DNA from: JANXSF01 sp043755435
GTDB taxonomy: Bacteria > Acidobacteriota > Terriglobia > Bryobacterales > Bryobacteraceae
NCBI GenBank assembly: GCA_043755435.1
Contig: JAYUSZ010000125.1
Location: forward strand, 1 to 64,000
Direction of reading: 5' to 3'
DNA: 64,000 nucleotides
Shown: piece by piece, positions 26,679 through 34,998 of the stretch
How positions within the stretch are numbered: position 1 is the first letter of the stretch
Layout of the letters: each line of letters starts with the position of its first letter
The notes under the pieces: model-generated
What the model saw: only the letters and a program-made list of their open reading frames with translations
What the model was told of the DNA's origin: nothing
Database searches by the model: none
Program-made: the position numbers and the translations under genes

Positions 26679-27944
26679 TTGATCGACCAACAAGCACAAC
26701 TCGCAATCTTACGGGCGAAAATTGCCAACATTGGTAATGCCGAGCGGCGGAGCGCTTTGGTTGAGCCAAAGCCCATCCGTCAAAAAGCCGGGCAGGCACT
26801 GCAGGAAATGTTGGAGAGTTGGAGTGGGGCCGAAGAAGTTGAAACCGCTTTTGGCAAGCACTTTGAATGTGAGCGTTTGTGGCCCTCGCATCGACAACAT
26901 GGCAGTGTGGATATTGGTTCCTTGTCAGACCTGCCGCACAACCTGTTAAACAGCTTGGCCGAGCCTGACTTCCCTGAATGCCACCCGGAACGCTGGGCGT
27001 TTCTTGATACGGAAACTACTGGTTTGGCAGGCGGCAGCGGCACCTATGCTTTCTTAGTTGGCGTGGGTCGGATCACACCAGAAGGGTTCCGAGTGAAGCA
27101 GTTCTTCATGCGGGATTTTTCCGAAGAAGCCAGCTTGCTGGATGCGGTTACCAGACACTTGGCTGATTTTGAAGTTCTGATCACCTACAATGGACGGGCC
27201 TATGATCAGCCGTTGCTGGAAACGCGGTATCGCATGTCACGGGCGCGTCCACCGTTTTCAAAAATGGCGCACCTTGATCTGCTTTTCGGCTCGCGACGTC
27301 TTTGGAAGTTGCGATTTGAAAGCTGCCGATTGGTGGAGTTGGAACATCAGATTCTGGGAGTGGAACGGGTTGGCGATATTCCCGGCGCGATGATCCCTTA
27401 CGTTTATTTTGAATATGTGCGGACTGGTTATTCCATGCGGCTTGCTCCGGTGTTTGAACACAATGCTCTGGACATTGTGACGTTGGCTTGTCTTACGGCC
27501 ATTGTCCCCAGAGCATTTCAAACTGGCGGGTGGGAAGACTTGCCTGTGCGTCATCCGGCGGAGTTAGTAGGTCTAGGCCGGTGGTTGCGGCAGGCTGGAC
27601 AGCTTGACCAAGCCACCCGCTTGTTCCGCAAGGCCCTGAATGGTGGCCTTGCCGATGAACTGACTTGGCGAACCATGTGGGATTTGGCGGGTCTGGAACG
27701 GAAATTGGAAAAAGCAGATTCAGCGCTGGCGCTTTATTCGGAACTGGCTGGAGTAGAAAATCCATTTCGTCCGGCCGCTTGCGAGGAGCTGGCGAAGCAC
27801 TATGAGCACCGGGAACGGAATCCGGCGATGGCAATGGAATTTGTTTTGACGGCGATGGAGTTTGAGGTAAACCCCGGGTTAGTAAAGCGAAAAGCAAGGC
27901 TGGAAGCGAAGATTCACAAGCCTCGTTCGCGTCGGTTGCTTTAG
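26679..27944 (+). CDS. RNase H-like (YprB-type) exonuclease domain protein with C-terminal TPR-like helices
   Basis: Residues about 105-265 form an RNase H-like exonuclease domain (WAFLDTETTGLAGGSGT, LITYNGRAYDQPLLETRY, HLDLLFGSR), with carboxylates in the DETT-like motif. Residues from about 300 are helical repeats resembling TPRs. It matches the PF13482/YprB group of unknown role, and its 421-residue length is normal. Translation begins at TTG 26679, preceded by AAAGGG. It is the last gene of the accD operon. Late in the reading frame the sequence becomes Arg/Lys-rich (HKPRSRRLL). Confidence 0.85.
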   Translation: MIDQQAQLAILRAKIANIGNAERRSALVEPKPIRQKAGQALQEMLESWSGAEEVETAFGKHFECERLWPSHRQHGSVDIGSLSDLPHNLLNSLAEPDFPECHPERWAFLDTETTGLAGGSGTYAFLVGVGRITPEGFRVKQFFMRDFSEEASLLDAVTRHLADFEVLITYNGRAYDQPLLETRYRMSRARPPFSKMAHLDLLFGSRRLWKLRFESCRLVELEHQILGVERVGDIPGAMIPYVYFEYVRTGYSMRLAPVFEHNALDIVTLACLTAIVPRAFQTGGWEDLPVRHPAELVGLGRWLRQAGQLDQATRLFRKALNGGLADELTWRTMWDLAGLERKLEKADSALALYSELAGVENPFRPAACEELAKHYEHRERNPAMAMEFVLTAMEFEVNPGLVKRKARLEAKIHKPRSRRLL

Positions 27945-27955
27945 CTTAGAAATCA

Positions 27956-28035
27956 CTATAGAGCCGCCATGCGTCAGCATGCGGTTTTCCTGGTGGTTTG
28001 GGAAAACCGCATGCTAACGCATGGCGGCTCTGTAG
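27956..28035. repeat. Long palindromic element (35-nt arms) between convergent genes
   Basis: Arms at 27956-27990 and 28001-28035 are inverted copies with only two mismatches, one of them a G-T wobble, around a 10-nt loop. The arms read CTATAGAGCCGCCATGCG... and ...CGCATGGCGGCTCTGTAG. It lies between the convergent RNase H-like gene and htrA. The arms are not followed by a T run, so an ordinary intrinsic terminator is unlikely; a REP-like or MITE-like palindrome that also stops or protects both transcripts is more plausible. Confidence 0.85.
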
Positions 28036-28068
28036 GTGAACAATGTCCTAGTTTTCGGAGCTAACCAG

Positions 28069-29700
28069 CTAGTTCGCTGGAAGCGTTCCGGCAACGTACA
28101 TACTTCCGTAATTGGTCTTGTCACCGCTGGCTTTCTGGCCGGGAAGAACCGGACCTGGACGCATGACGCGGAAAGCAACTGCATCGCCAGGCTTCAGATT
28201 TCCTTGAAGCCGGCGCAAATCGTCTGGCGAGGCCACCGGCTGGCGGTTAATGCTGACAATAATGTCACGTTCCCGCAACCCGATTTCCTCAGCGAAGGTA
28301 CCTTCCTGCACAGTGGTGACGTAAACGCCGCGCCCTTCAGTACTTGCATCTTTCTTTTCCTTTTCGGAGAGGGGGCGAATGGCAATCCCGAATTTGGCGG
28401 GTGTTGCTTCAGGACTAGCGCCAATTGTGGGAAGGTCCTTTCGACGGCTGGCAAAGCGTGGATCGTCCTTAAACACTTCTTCGCGATCTTCCACCGTGAC
28501 GTTCAAATCCATCTTCTTTCCTTCACGATCAACCGTCACTTTAAGAGATTGCCCAATGGGAGTTTCCGAAACGCGTGCGATTAGATCGTCACCATCTTTG
28601 ATGGCCTTTCCGTTCAGAGCGGTTACTACGTCTTCGGGTTTCACACCGGCCTTGGCAGCCGGACCGCCTTCGGTGACAGTCTCCACTAGAACACCCCCAC
28701 TGACGCCGGCGGCCTTCAGAATTTCGGGCTTTTCCAACTTGCTCCAACCAATGCCAATGGAACCGCGGCGCATTCTGCCGTACTGAATAATGTTGTTGTA
28801 GACGCGGGCCATTACGTTCACTGGCAGCGCAAAACCAATTCCTTGGTAGCCGCCTGTCTGTGTTGCGATAGCAGTGTTAATTCCGATTACTTCCCCTTTG
28901 ATGTTCAACAGGGGACCACCAGAATTGCCTGGGTTAATGGCTGCATCCGTCTGAATAAAACGCTGGAAGGCTTCGGCACCGGACACGTCACGACCAGTGG
29001 CGGAAACGATGCCAGCCGTCACGGAGGCAGCCAAGCCGAACGGCGAGCCGATCGCAACAGCCCAATCCCCCACTTGGACACCATCAGAATTGCCAATCTT
29101 CAAAACGGCAAGAGGCTTCTTCGAGTCGATCTTGATTACAGCGATGTCGGATTCCCAGTCGGTGCCAATCACTCGGGCCTTATATTCCGTTTTGTCACCG
29201 GGGAACTTCACTTTGATTCCTTCGGCCTTGTCCACTACATGGTTATTAGTGATGATGTAGCCGTTCTTATCCACGATAAACCCGGAACCTGTGGCTTCGC
29301 GTGGAGCGCGACGAGCACCGCCGCCACCAGGGGCACCACCAGGCATGTCACGGAAGAATCGCCGGAACATTTCCAGACCCTCATCCCCACCGCCACCTTC
29401 TTCTTCGTCTTGCTGCGGCAAGCCGCGCGGACGTTGTTTGGAAGAAGTCCTGGGGGCAGTATAGTCTGTGGTGATATTCACCACGCTGGGCTCAGCCATC
29501 TTGGCGAGTCGAGTGAAATCTGTTTCGTTGTTTTGGGCAACGGGCACAACCAACGGCGTGGCATCAGGAGCAGCCGTTTGTCCCTTGGCTGCATAAACGC
29601 CAGTAGTGGCAAGGGTGCCGACCAAGACGCCCACTGACAGAGTGAAAACGAAGAGGCTTGCGGCAAGTAGTTTCTGTTGCTTAAGGATGCGGGCTAACAT
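28069..29700 (-). CDS. htrA: HtrA/DegP-family periplasmic serine protease
   Basis: A 543-residue Do-type protease with an N-terminal membrane/signal segment (residues about 10-38), a trypsin-like domain and two PDZ domains (about 310-400 and 440-530). The triad is visible: H154 in ITNNHVVD, D185 in DWESDIAV and S260 in NPGNSGGPL. It degrades or refolds damaged envelope proteins. A Gly/Glu/Pro-rich loop (about residues 95-135) is long but typical of Acidobacteriota members. A good promoter lies just upstream. Confidence 0.95.
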   Translation of the reverse strand: MLARILKQQKLLAASLFVFTLSVGVLVGTLATTGVYAAKGQTAAPDATPLVVPVAQNNETDFTRLAKMAEPSVVNITTDYTAPRTSSKQRPRGLPQQDEEEGGGGDEGLEMFRRFFRDMPGGAPGGGGARRAPREATGSGFIVDKNGYIITNNHVVDKAEGIKVKFPGDKTEYKARVIGTDWESDIAVIKIDSKKPLAVLKIGNSDGVQVGDWAVAIGSPFGLAASVTAGIVSATGRDVSGAEAFQRFIQTDAAINPGNSGGPLLNIKGEVIGINTAIATQTGGYQGIGFALPVNVMARVYNNIIQYGRMRRGSIGIGWSKLEKPEILKAAGVSGGVLVETVTEGGPAAKAGVKPEDVVTALNGKAIKDGDDLIARVSETPIGQSLKVTVDREGKKMDLNVTVEDREEVFKDDPRFASRRKDLPTIGASPEATPAKFGIAIRPLSEKEKKDASTEGRGVYVTTVQEGTFAEEIGLRERDIIVSINRQPVASPDDLRRLQGNLKPGDAVAFRVMRPGPVLPGQKASGDKTNYGSMYVAGTLPAN

Positions 29701-29745
29701 GTTTTGAAATAACTCCAGGTTTTGTGATCCAGACCTACTCTTAGT

Positions 29746-29773
29746 CTAATAACATTACGGGTTTAGATGTCAA
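29746..29773 (-). promoter_or_regulatory. Predicted sigma-70 promoter of htrA
   Basis: On the minus strand a perfect TTGACA (29768-29773) is followed after 16 bp by TATTAG (29746-29751), 45 bp ahead of the htrA ATG. The -35 box overlaps the stop codon of the EamA gene, so htrA can be expressed separately from the genes upstream. Confidence 0.6.
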
Positions 29774-30657
29774 TCAAATGGATGCCTTGGAATGGCTTGA
29801 GGTTTCAATTCTGCGAATAGAATTCCTAATAAAACGAGCATGGCTCCAAGCGATGCCTGTTTAGTGAGCACCTCACCAAGAACCAGGAACGAGACAAGCC
29901 AGGCGAAAACTGGTTCCAGGCTGAACAAAAGAGCGGCTCTGGTGGCCGAAGTGTGTTGTTGCGCCCAGGTTTGTATGGCAAAGGCTAGGGCTGTTGCAAA
30001 TACGGCTCCCACGATGATGGCAAGGAAAGTGGCTGGGGTTGGATTCCAAAATGGACGTTCCACAATTGGCGCACCAATTCCAGCGAACACCGCGCCGAAC
30101 AAAATTTGAAGGCATGTCATGGGTGCCAATCCAACTTCGGGAGTGAAGTGCCCTAGCGCCAAAATATGGAAGGCGAATGCAATAGCGCAGCCGACGGTGA
30201 GCCAATCTCCTGGTGAAAAAGTGAACCGCTCTCCGGGCCAACTGAGTAGTGCGGTGCCAGCAACGGCGAATACCAAGCCCACAATTTCCTGCCATCGAGG
30301 GGCTCGACGGAACACTAACGATCCAAAGATGGGAACCAACGGAATGTAGAGGCCGGTGAGGAATGCGCTCTTTGCAGGGGAGACGGTTAGCAAGCCAACG
30401 GTCTGCAGAACGTAGCCAGTCATCAGCAGGGCACCAACGAGTGCGGCCAAGCAGAAACTTCTTAAGGGTATGCGGAATACTGGCTGCTTATAGAAGTAGA
30501 GGAGCAACAGGACGCCAGCCAGGGCAAAACGTAAAAAGAGATAAACGAGTGAAGAAATGTCAGCTAAGGCGTACTTCACAATTACGAAGGTGCCGCCCCA
30601 CAGCATTGCCACCAACGCCAGCGCTATTTCAGCGCGAGCTTGAACCGGGAACTTCAT
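29770..30657 (-). CDS. EamA/DMT-family transporter
   Basis: A 295-residue membrane protein with about ten hydrophobic segments and the duplicated five-helix EamA pattern (ALVAMLWGGTFVIVKYAL at the start of the first half, and SLEPVFAWLVSFLVLGEVLT late in the second). These export or import metabolites; substrate is unknown. The ATG overlaps the M20 peptidase stop by 4 bp, indicating a two-gene operon. Confidence 0.9.
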   Translation of the reverse strand: MKFPVQARAEIALALVAMLWGGTFVIVKYALADISSLVYLFLRFALAGVLLLLYFYKQPVFRIPLRSFCLAALVGALLMTGYVLQTVGLLTVSPAKSAFLTGLYIPLVPIFGSLVFRRAPRWQEIVGLVFAVAGTALLSWPGERFTFSPGDWLTVGCAIAFAFHILALGHFTPEVGLAPMTCLQILFGAVFAGIGAPIVERPFWNPTPATFLAIIVGAVFATALAFAIQTWAQQHTSATRAALLFSLEPVFAWLVSFLVLGEVLTKQASLGAMLVLLGILFAELKPQAIPRHPFD

Positions 30658-31904
30658 TCCGTAAGAAGAAGCGCCAAGGCCAGGAAAACTCGCTTCAAGC
30701 CAATCTCGCGGCCTTCAGGGTGATACCATTCAGCGGGTGTATGTGCGCCTCCGCCAGATCCTCCAGTGCCAATGGAAACTGCGGGCAAGCCCATGGATAG
30801 TGGAATATTCGCGTCCGTGGATGCGCAATCGATGCGGGAGCGAATCCCCAAATGTAAGTCGATTTCACGCAGGTAACTCACCAGCGGAGAAGTCTCTGGA
30901 AGCTGGCCTCCCGGACGCTGGCCCATATCGCGAATCTTGGCCGACACCTTTTGCGTGGACGATTCGTTTTCCACGTCGCGAGCCCGTTCCACGCATTCTG
31001 TCAACAAACTGGTCATCTCATCCAATGCGAGTTGTGTTTCCGCTCGCAGATCGAGTTTTGCCAGAGCCGAAGAAGGGATGGAATTTACGGAAATACCACC
31101 TTCAATGATTCCAAAATTGTGACTGGTTCTGGAAAGTGCTGGGGGCTTGGCGGCCTGGTGCAAATTGAAAAGGTGAACGGCACGGCTAAGAGCGTGAACT
31201 GGATTTCCAACTCCAAAATCGGACCAGGAATGGCCACCGACTCCTTGAAAAGTAATTTCAAAGCGGCGGCTAGCCAATGCTTGAGAGGTGATGTGCTCAA
31301 CCGAAGGACCATCTAAGACAAGAAAGCTCCGGATCTTGGTTCCAAGTGGAGACTGGTGGCACAGATACTTCATGCCGCTGAGATTTCCCTCCCCCTCCTC
31401 GCCTACATTCGCCACCAGCATAAGCGAGGCACTGGGATTTTCAAGCGGCGGAGCTTTTTGAATGGCACGGGCAATGGCTAACAAAGCAGCCAATCCAGAA
31501 CCATTGTCGGCTACACCAGGCCCATGCATGCGGCCGTCTCCTTCGAGGTAAATTTCTTCAGGACGGCGCGGGGCCAGAACGGTATCCAGATGCGCGGTGA
31601 CTGCAACGTAGGGTCCCGTAGTTGGAGTGCCGGGGAAGGCGATCACATTTCCGGCGCGATCAATTTTGGCATCGCACCCAAGGGAACGAAGGCGGGTTAG
31701 CATCCATTCAGCACGTTTGGCTTCAAAGAACGTTGGAGCGGGAATTCGGCAAAGCTCCAGGTGCTGCTCGGTGATCCATTGACGATCGCGTCGGAATTGT
31801 TCGATCACTTCACGAATGCCGGATTGCGCTGCAAGGTCGGAAATGCCGACGGATGGAGACGATAACCGTTTCGGAAAGTTCTTCAATCGTCGTAGCGCGT
31901 CCAA
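30654..31904 (-). CDS. M20/M28-type metallopeptidase
   Basis: A 416-residue zinc peptidase of the M20 clan with an inserted dimerisation domain (about residues 215-325). Motifs are VTAHLDTV (H105, D107), GPGVADNGSG (D133, bridging aspartate) and VGEEGEG (E169/E170, catalytic base). It probably cleaves di- or tripeptides or acylated amino acids in the cytoplasm. The EamA gene follows with a 4-bp overlap. Its first 50 bp run opposite a GH43-like remnant, implying that the junction is recent or rearranged. Confidence 0.9.
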   Translation of the reverse strand: MDALRRLKNFPKRLSSPSVGISDLAAQSGIREVIEQFRRDRQWITEQHLELCRIPAPTFFEAKRAEWMLTRLRSLGCDAKIDRAGNVIAFPGTPTTGPYVAVTAHLDTVLAPRRPEEIYLEGDGRMHGPGVADNGSGLAALLAIARAIQKAPPLENPSASLMLVANVGEEGEGNLSGMKYLCHQSPLGTKIRSFLVLDGPSVEHITSQALASRRFEITFQGVGGHSWSDFGVGNPVHALSRAVHLFNLHQAAKPPALSRTSHNFGIIEGGISVNSIPSSALAKLDLRAETQLALDEMTSLLTECVERARDVENESSTQKVSAKIRDMGQRPGGQLPETSPLVSYLREIDLHLGIRSRIDCASTDANIPLSMGLPAVSIGTGGSGGGAHTPAEWYHPEGREIGLKRVFLALALLLTE

Positions 31905-31918
31905 AAAGCCTCCTGTAT

Positions 31919-32272
31919 CGAGGATATAACGGATGGGATAGGGACGTCAGTTTTGATCCTGGATTCAATGCGATTGATTCGACAATTGTAAATGTTGATA
32001 AACGATGGATCATGGTGTTCAAAGATGAGCGGAAAACACCAACAGTGAAGAAGCTTCGTCTGGCATTCAGCGATTCACCAACCGGACCTTGGCGCGACGT
32101 GACAGAGCCCTTTACCAGAGATTGGATTGAGGGTCCATCGGTCGTGAAAATTGGCGCGGAGTGGTGGATTTACTATGATCATTACACGAAACCTCAGGAC
32201 GATCACCGTCATGGAACGGTGGCCAAGATTTCCGAAAAGGAAGCCAAGGCACTGCAGGCGCTGAAGCGGTAA
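31919..32272 (+). pseudogene. 3' remnant of a GH43-like glycoside hydrolase gene
   Basis: The reading frame from about 31919 encodes WDRDVSFDPGFNAIDSTIV, then IMVFKDERKTP, EGPSVVKIGAEWWIYYDHY and a closing HGTVAKISEKEAKAL. This is the C-terminal third of a GH43/GH117-like five-bladed beta-propeller enzyme; the acidic residues in FNAIDSTIV and IEGPSV suit the family's active site. The expected N-terminal ~200 residues are absent, and the upstream bases are the 5' end of the M20 peptidase on the other strand. It is most likely a broken gene, although an ATG at 31853 could still give a 139-residue peptide. Confidence 0.65.
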
Positions 32273-32340
32273 CTACGAATAAAGCCCATTGAGCATCTGG
32301 CTTGTGATAAAAAGGTAACTTCGATGAAGCGGAGGGTTTC

Positions 32341-33618
32341 TTGAATCAAAAAGAAAGTTTTTACGGATGGTGGATTTCCATCGCAGCGTTCTTTACGTTT
32401 GGACTGGCTGTAGGAATCCCCTACTATGGAATGCCGTTCTTTTATGATTACTACGAGAAAGCCTTCGGATGGCAGCGTTCCGATATCGTATTTGGATTCC
32501 CCCTTGCTGCAGTCTGCATGCTTTGGTTCGGTCCAGTGGTTATCCCGAAATTCAGTCCGCGTAAAATGATTGTTGTTGGCACTGGGCTTACTGCGTTGGC
32601 ATTCATCGGCTTCGGCACAATGGGTGGAAACATTTATGTTTATTGGGGATTGTGGTTGCTGTACATGGCCGGCTATATTTTGTCTGGCCCAATTTCGCAT
32701 CAGATTCTGATTTCACAATGGTTCCGCAAGGATCGCGGCAAGGCCATGGCCGCAACTTATTTGGGTGTCGGCTTATTCGGCGGCCTTTCGGCAAAGCTTA
32801 TCGCCAAACCGCTGACCGAAATGCTCGGCTTCCAAGGGGCGCTTCTAGCTATTGGTGGATTGATGGTCTTAGCTTGGCCATTGGCATTGTTAGTAATGAA
32901 GGACAAGCCTTCTGAAATGGGTCAATTCCCAGATGGCGATCCTGCTGGCGCTGCGGACACCAAAGTTGTTCCACAGAGTTTTTCCGCGTTGCTAAAGCTG
33001 CCTTCCTTTTGGCTATTGATGATGGGCAGCTTGTGTTCCATTGGCGCTATTGGCTCCATTAACCAAAACATGAAATTTGTATTCAAAGAGCAAGGATTCG
33101 TTGATCAAAACACGCTGAACGAAATGTTCGCCAATGCCACGATGATGATTCTTTTCTCATCCATCGGTGGCAGGATTGTGATGGGTTATCTAGCCGACAT
33201 TTTTCCCAAAAAATGGGTGATGCTGGCAACCTATGCGTTGGTGGCTGGAACCATACCACTGCTGCAAATGGTGACCCCAAGCCAACCCAGTATGGTGTAC
33301 CTATTTGCCATCCTTTTTGGCTTCGGAATGGGTGCTGATTACATGTTGATTCCCTTGATGGCTGCCGAGCAGTTCGGCGTCAATACTCTTTCCCGAGCTA
33401 TGGCAATCATCCTTCCGGCTGATACCATAGGACAGACGTGGTTCCCGTTCCTGATCGCCAAGATTCGCGAGAACTACGGGGGCTATTCAGCCGCCTTAAA
33501 TTTCGTTTTCGTGCTGGCTTTCATGGGAGCTGTGGCGATTGCGCTTCTACCCAATCGTAAAAGAAAAGATGAGACAATTCACCTACAAAAACCTGGAGCA
33601 GTTACAGCAAGCCGCTGA
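32341..33618 (+). CDS. Major facilitator superfamily transporter, OFA-like
   Basis: A 425-residue transporter with about twelve membrane spans. The start is TTG 32341, backed by GGAGGG 5-7 bp upstream. The first helix region (FYGWWISIAAFFTFGLAVGIPYYGMPFFYDYY) and the loops resemble the oxalate/formate or monocarboxylate-type MFS group. The substrate is not readable; its position ahead of an OYE-like reductase and a heparinase-like protein suggests a sugar acid or related organic acid. Its last 50 bp overlap the next gene. Confidence 0.85.
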   Translation: MNQKESFYGWWISIAAFFTFGLAVGIPYYGMPFFYDYYEKAFGWQRSDIVFGFPLAAVCMLWFGPVVIPKFSPRKMIVVGTGLTALAFIGFGTMGGNIYVYWGLWLLYMAGYILSGPISHQILISQWFRKDRGKAMAATYLGVGLFGGLSAKLIAKPLTEMLGFQGALLAIGGLMVLAWPLALLVMKDKPSEMGQFPDGDPAGAADTKVVPQSFSALLKLPSFWLLMMGSLCSIGAIGSINQNMKFVFKEQGFVDQNTLNEMFANATMMILFSSIGGRIVMGYLADIFPKKWVMLATYALVAGTIPLLQMVTPSQPSMVYLFAILFGFGMGADYMLIPLMAAEQFGVNTLSRAMAIILPADTIGQTWFPFLIAKIRENYGGYSAALNFVFVLAFMGAVAIALLPNRKRKDETIHLQKPGAVTASR

Positions 33619-34993
33619 GAAACTGACACAACACGTCCGATTTGAATCGGACAAATCAAAAGTACAAAGTGCCCTTGCCCGGCCAGTAATTGGGAAGTCT
33701 TTCAATTTGGGAAATTCCATGGCGATTCATCCCATGGAAGGCTGCGACAGCACGCTGGATGGCCGTCCTGACGAGCTTACCTGGCGTCGTTATGAGCGCT
33801 TCGCCCGTGGTGGCGCGAAGCTGGTTTGGTTTGAAGCTACCGCTGTCCGCGAAGATGGCCGGGCGAATACCCGGCAGCTTTGGATTACGAAAGATAACGT
33901 ACGCGATTTCGCGCGCATCCTGGAAATGATCCAACGCGAGCACAAAGCTCGCTTCGGCACCACCGATGATTTGTTGGTGCCGATGCAGCTTACGCACTCC
34001 GGGCGTTACGCTGTTCCCAAGAAAACCATTGCTTACCATAATCCGCTGATCGATCAGAAATCCGGCGTGCCCGCGGACTATCCGATTATCAGTGACGACG
34101 AACTGGAGCGGCTTGAAGATGACTATGTGCAGGCTGCCAAGCTAGCTCTGTTGGCGGGATTCAGGGCTGTGGAGCTGAAGGTCACTCACGGTTATTTGCT
34201 GGCCGAACTGTTGGGTGCGAAAACACGTGAGGGACGATACGGCGGATCGCTTGAAAACCGCACTCGAATCATTCGTAACATCCTGAGTAAGATCCGTGCG
34301 GCAACTGGGAATCAATTGACATTGCTGATGCGATTGGGCTGCTTTGATTCGGTTCCATACAGGAACGGAGCCGACGGCGTGGGTGTTCCGCTGGCCTATC
34401 CAATTCCCTACCCTTACGGTTGGGGCGTGGATTCCAATAATCCGCTGCAGGAAGATTTGACCGAAGTGAAACAGGCCATTGGTTGGTTCAAAGATTGGGG
34501 AATTGAACTGCTGAACGTTTCCATCGGCTGCCCTTACTACAATCCTCACATTGTCCGGCCTTTCGAAAAACCGGATGAGGGCAACTACGAACAACCCGAA
34601 CATCCAATGCTTGGAGTGGACCGCCATTTCCGGATCGCCGGGGAACTGCAGCGCACTTTTCCTGACCTTCCGATGGTTGGCTCAGGGTATAGTTGGCTGC
34701 AGATCTATTCCATTAACGCTGCGGCACACAATGTTGCCGAAGGGAACATCCGTATTTTTGGCATTGGACGCAACGCATTGGCTTATCCAGATTTTGCGGT
34801 GGACATTGCGGAAAAAGGCGAGTTGGATGAAATTCGTGTCTGCAAAACTCTAACGTATTGCACCTTCCTGATGCGCAATAAGAACAATTCACTGGGACAA
34901 TTTCCAACTGGGTGCCCGCCGTTTGACAAGATGATGTACGGTCCAATTATGAAAGAAGCCCGCGAAGCAATTCGAGTGCTGAACAAAAAGTAG
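33569..34993 (+). CDS. OYE-family NADH:flavin oxidoreductase with an incomplete Fe-S cysteine set
   Basis: A 474-residue TIM-barrel flavoenzyme: FNLGNSMAIHPMEG, MQLTHSGRYAVP, ELKVTHGYLLAELLGAKTREGRYGG and GSGYSWLQ, with GEGNIRIFGIGRNALA near the phosphate-binding end. Like relatives of 2,4-dienoyl-CoA reductase it has C-terminal cysteines (VCKTLTYCTFLMR … PTGCPP), but the second Cys of the usual C-x2-C-x2-C motif is Leu and the spacing to the last Cys is longer. The [4Fe-4S] cluster may therefore be absent. The start at 33569 (overlapping the MFS gene by 50 bp) is the first at the conserved N-terminus. The substrate is unknown. Confidence 0.85.
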   Translation: MRQFTYKNLEQLQQAAEKLTQHVRFESDKSKVQSALARPVIGKSFNLGNSMAIHPMEGCDSTLDGRPDELTWRRYERFARGGAKLVWFEATAVREDGRANTRQLWITKDNVRDFARILEMIQREHKARFGTTDDLLVPMQLTHSGRYAVPKKTIAYHNPLIDQKSGVPADYPIISDDELERLEDDYVQAAKLALLAGFRAVELKVTHGYLLAELLGAKTREGRYGGSLENRTRIIRNILSKIRAATGNQLTLLMRLGCFDSVPYRNGADGVGVPLAYPIPYPYGWGVDSNNPLQEDLTEVKQAIGWFKDWGIELLNVSIGCPYYNPHIVRPFEKPDEGNYEQPEHPMLGVDRHFRIAGELQRTFPDLPMVGSGYSWLQIYSINAAAHNVAEGNIRIFGIGRNALAYPDFAVDIAEKGELDEIRVCKTLTYCTFLMRNKNNSLGQFPTGCPPFDKMMYGPIMKEAREAIRVLNKK

Positions 34994-34998
34994 GCCTG

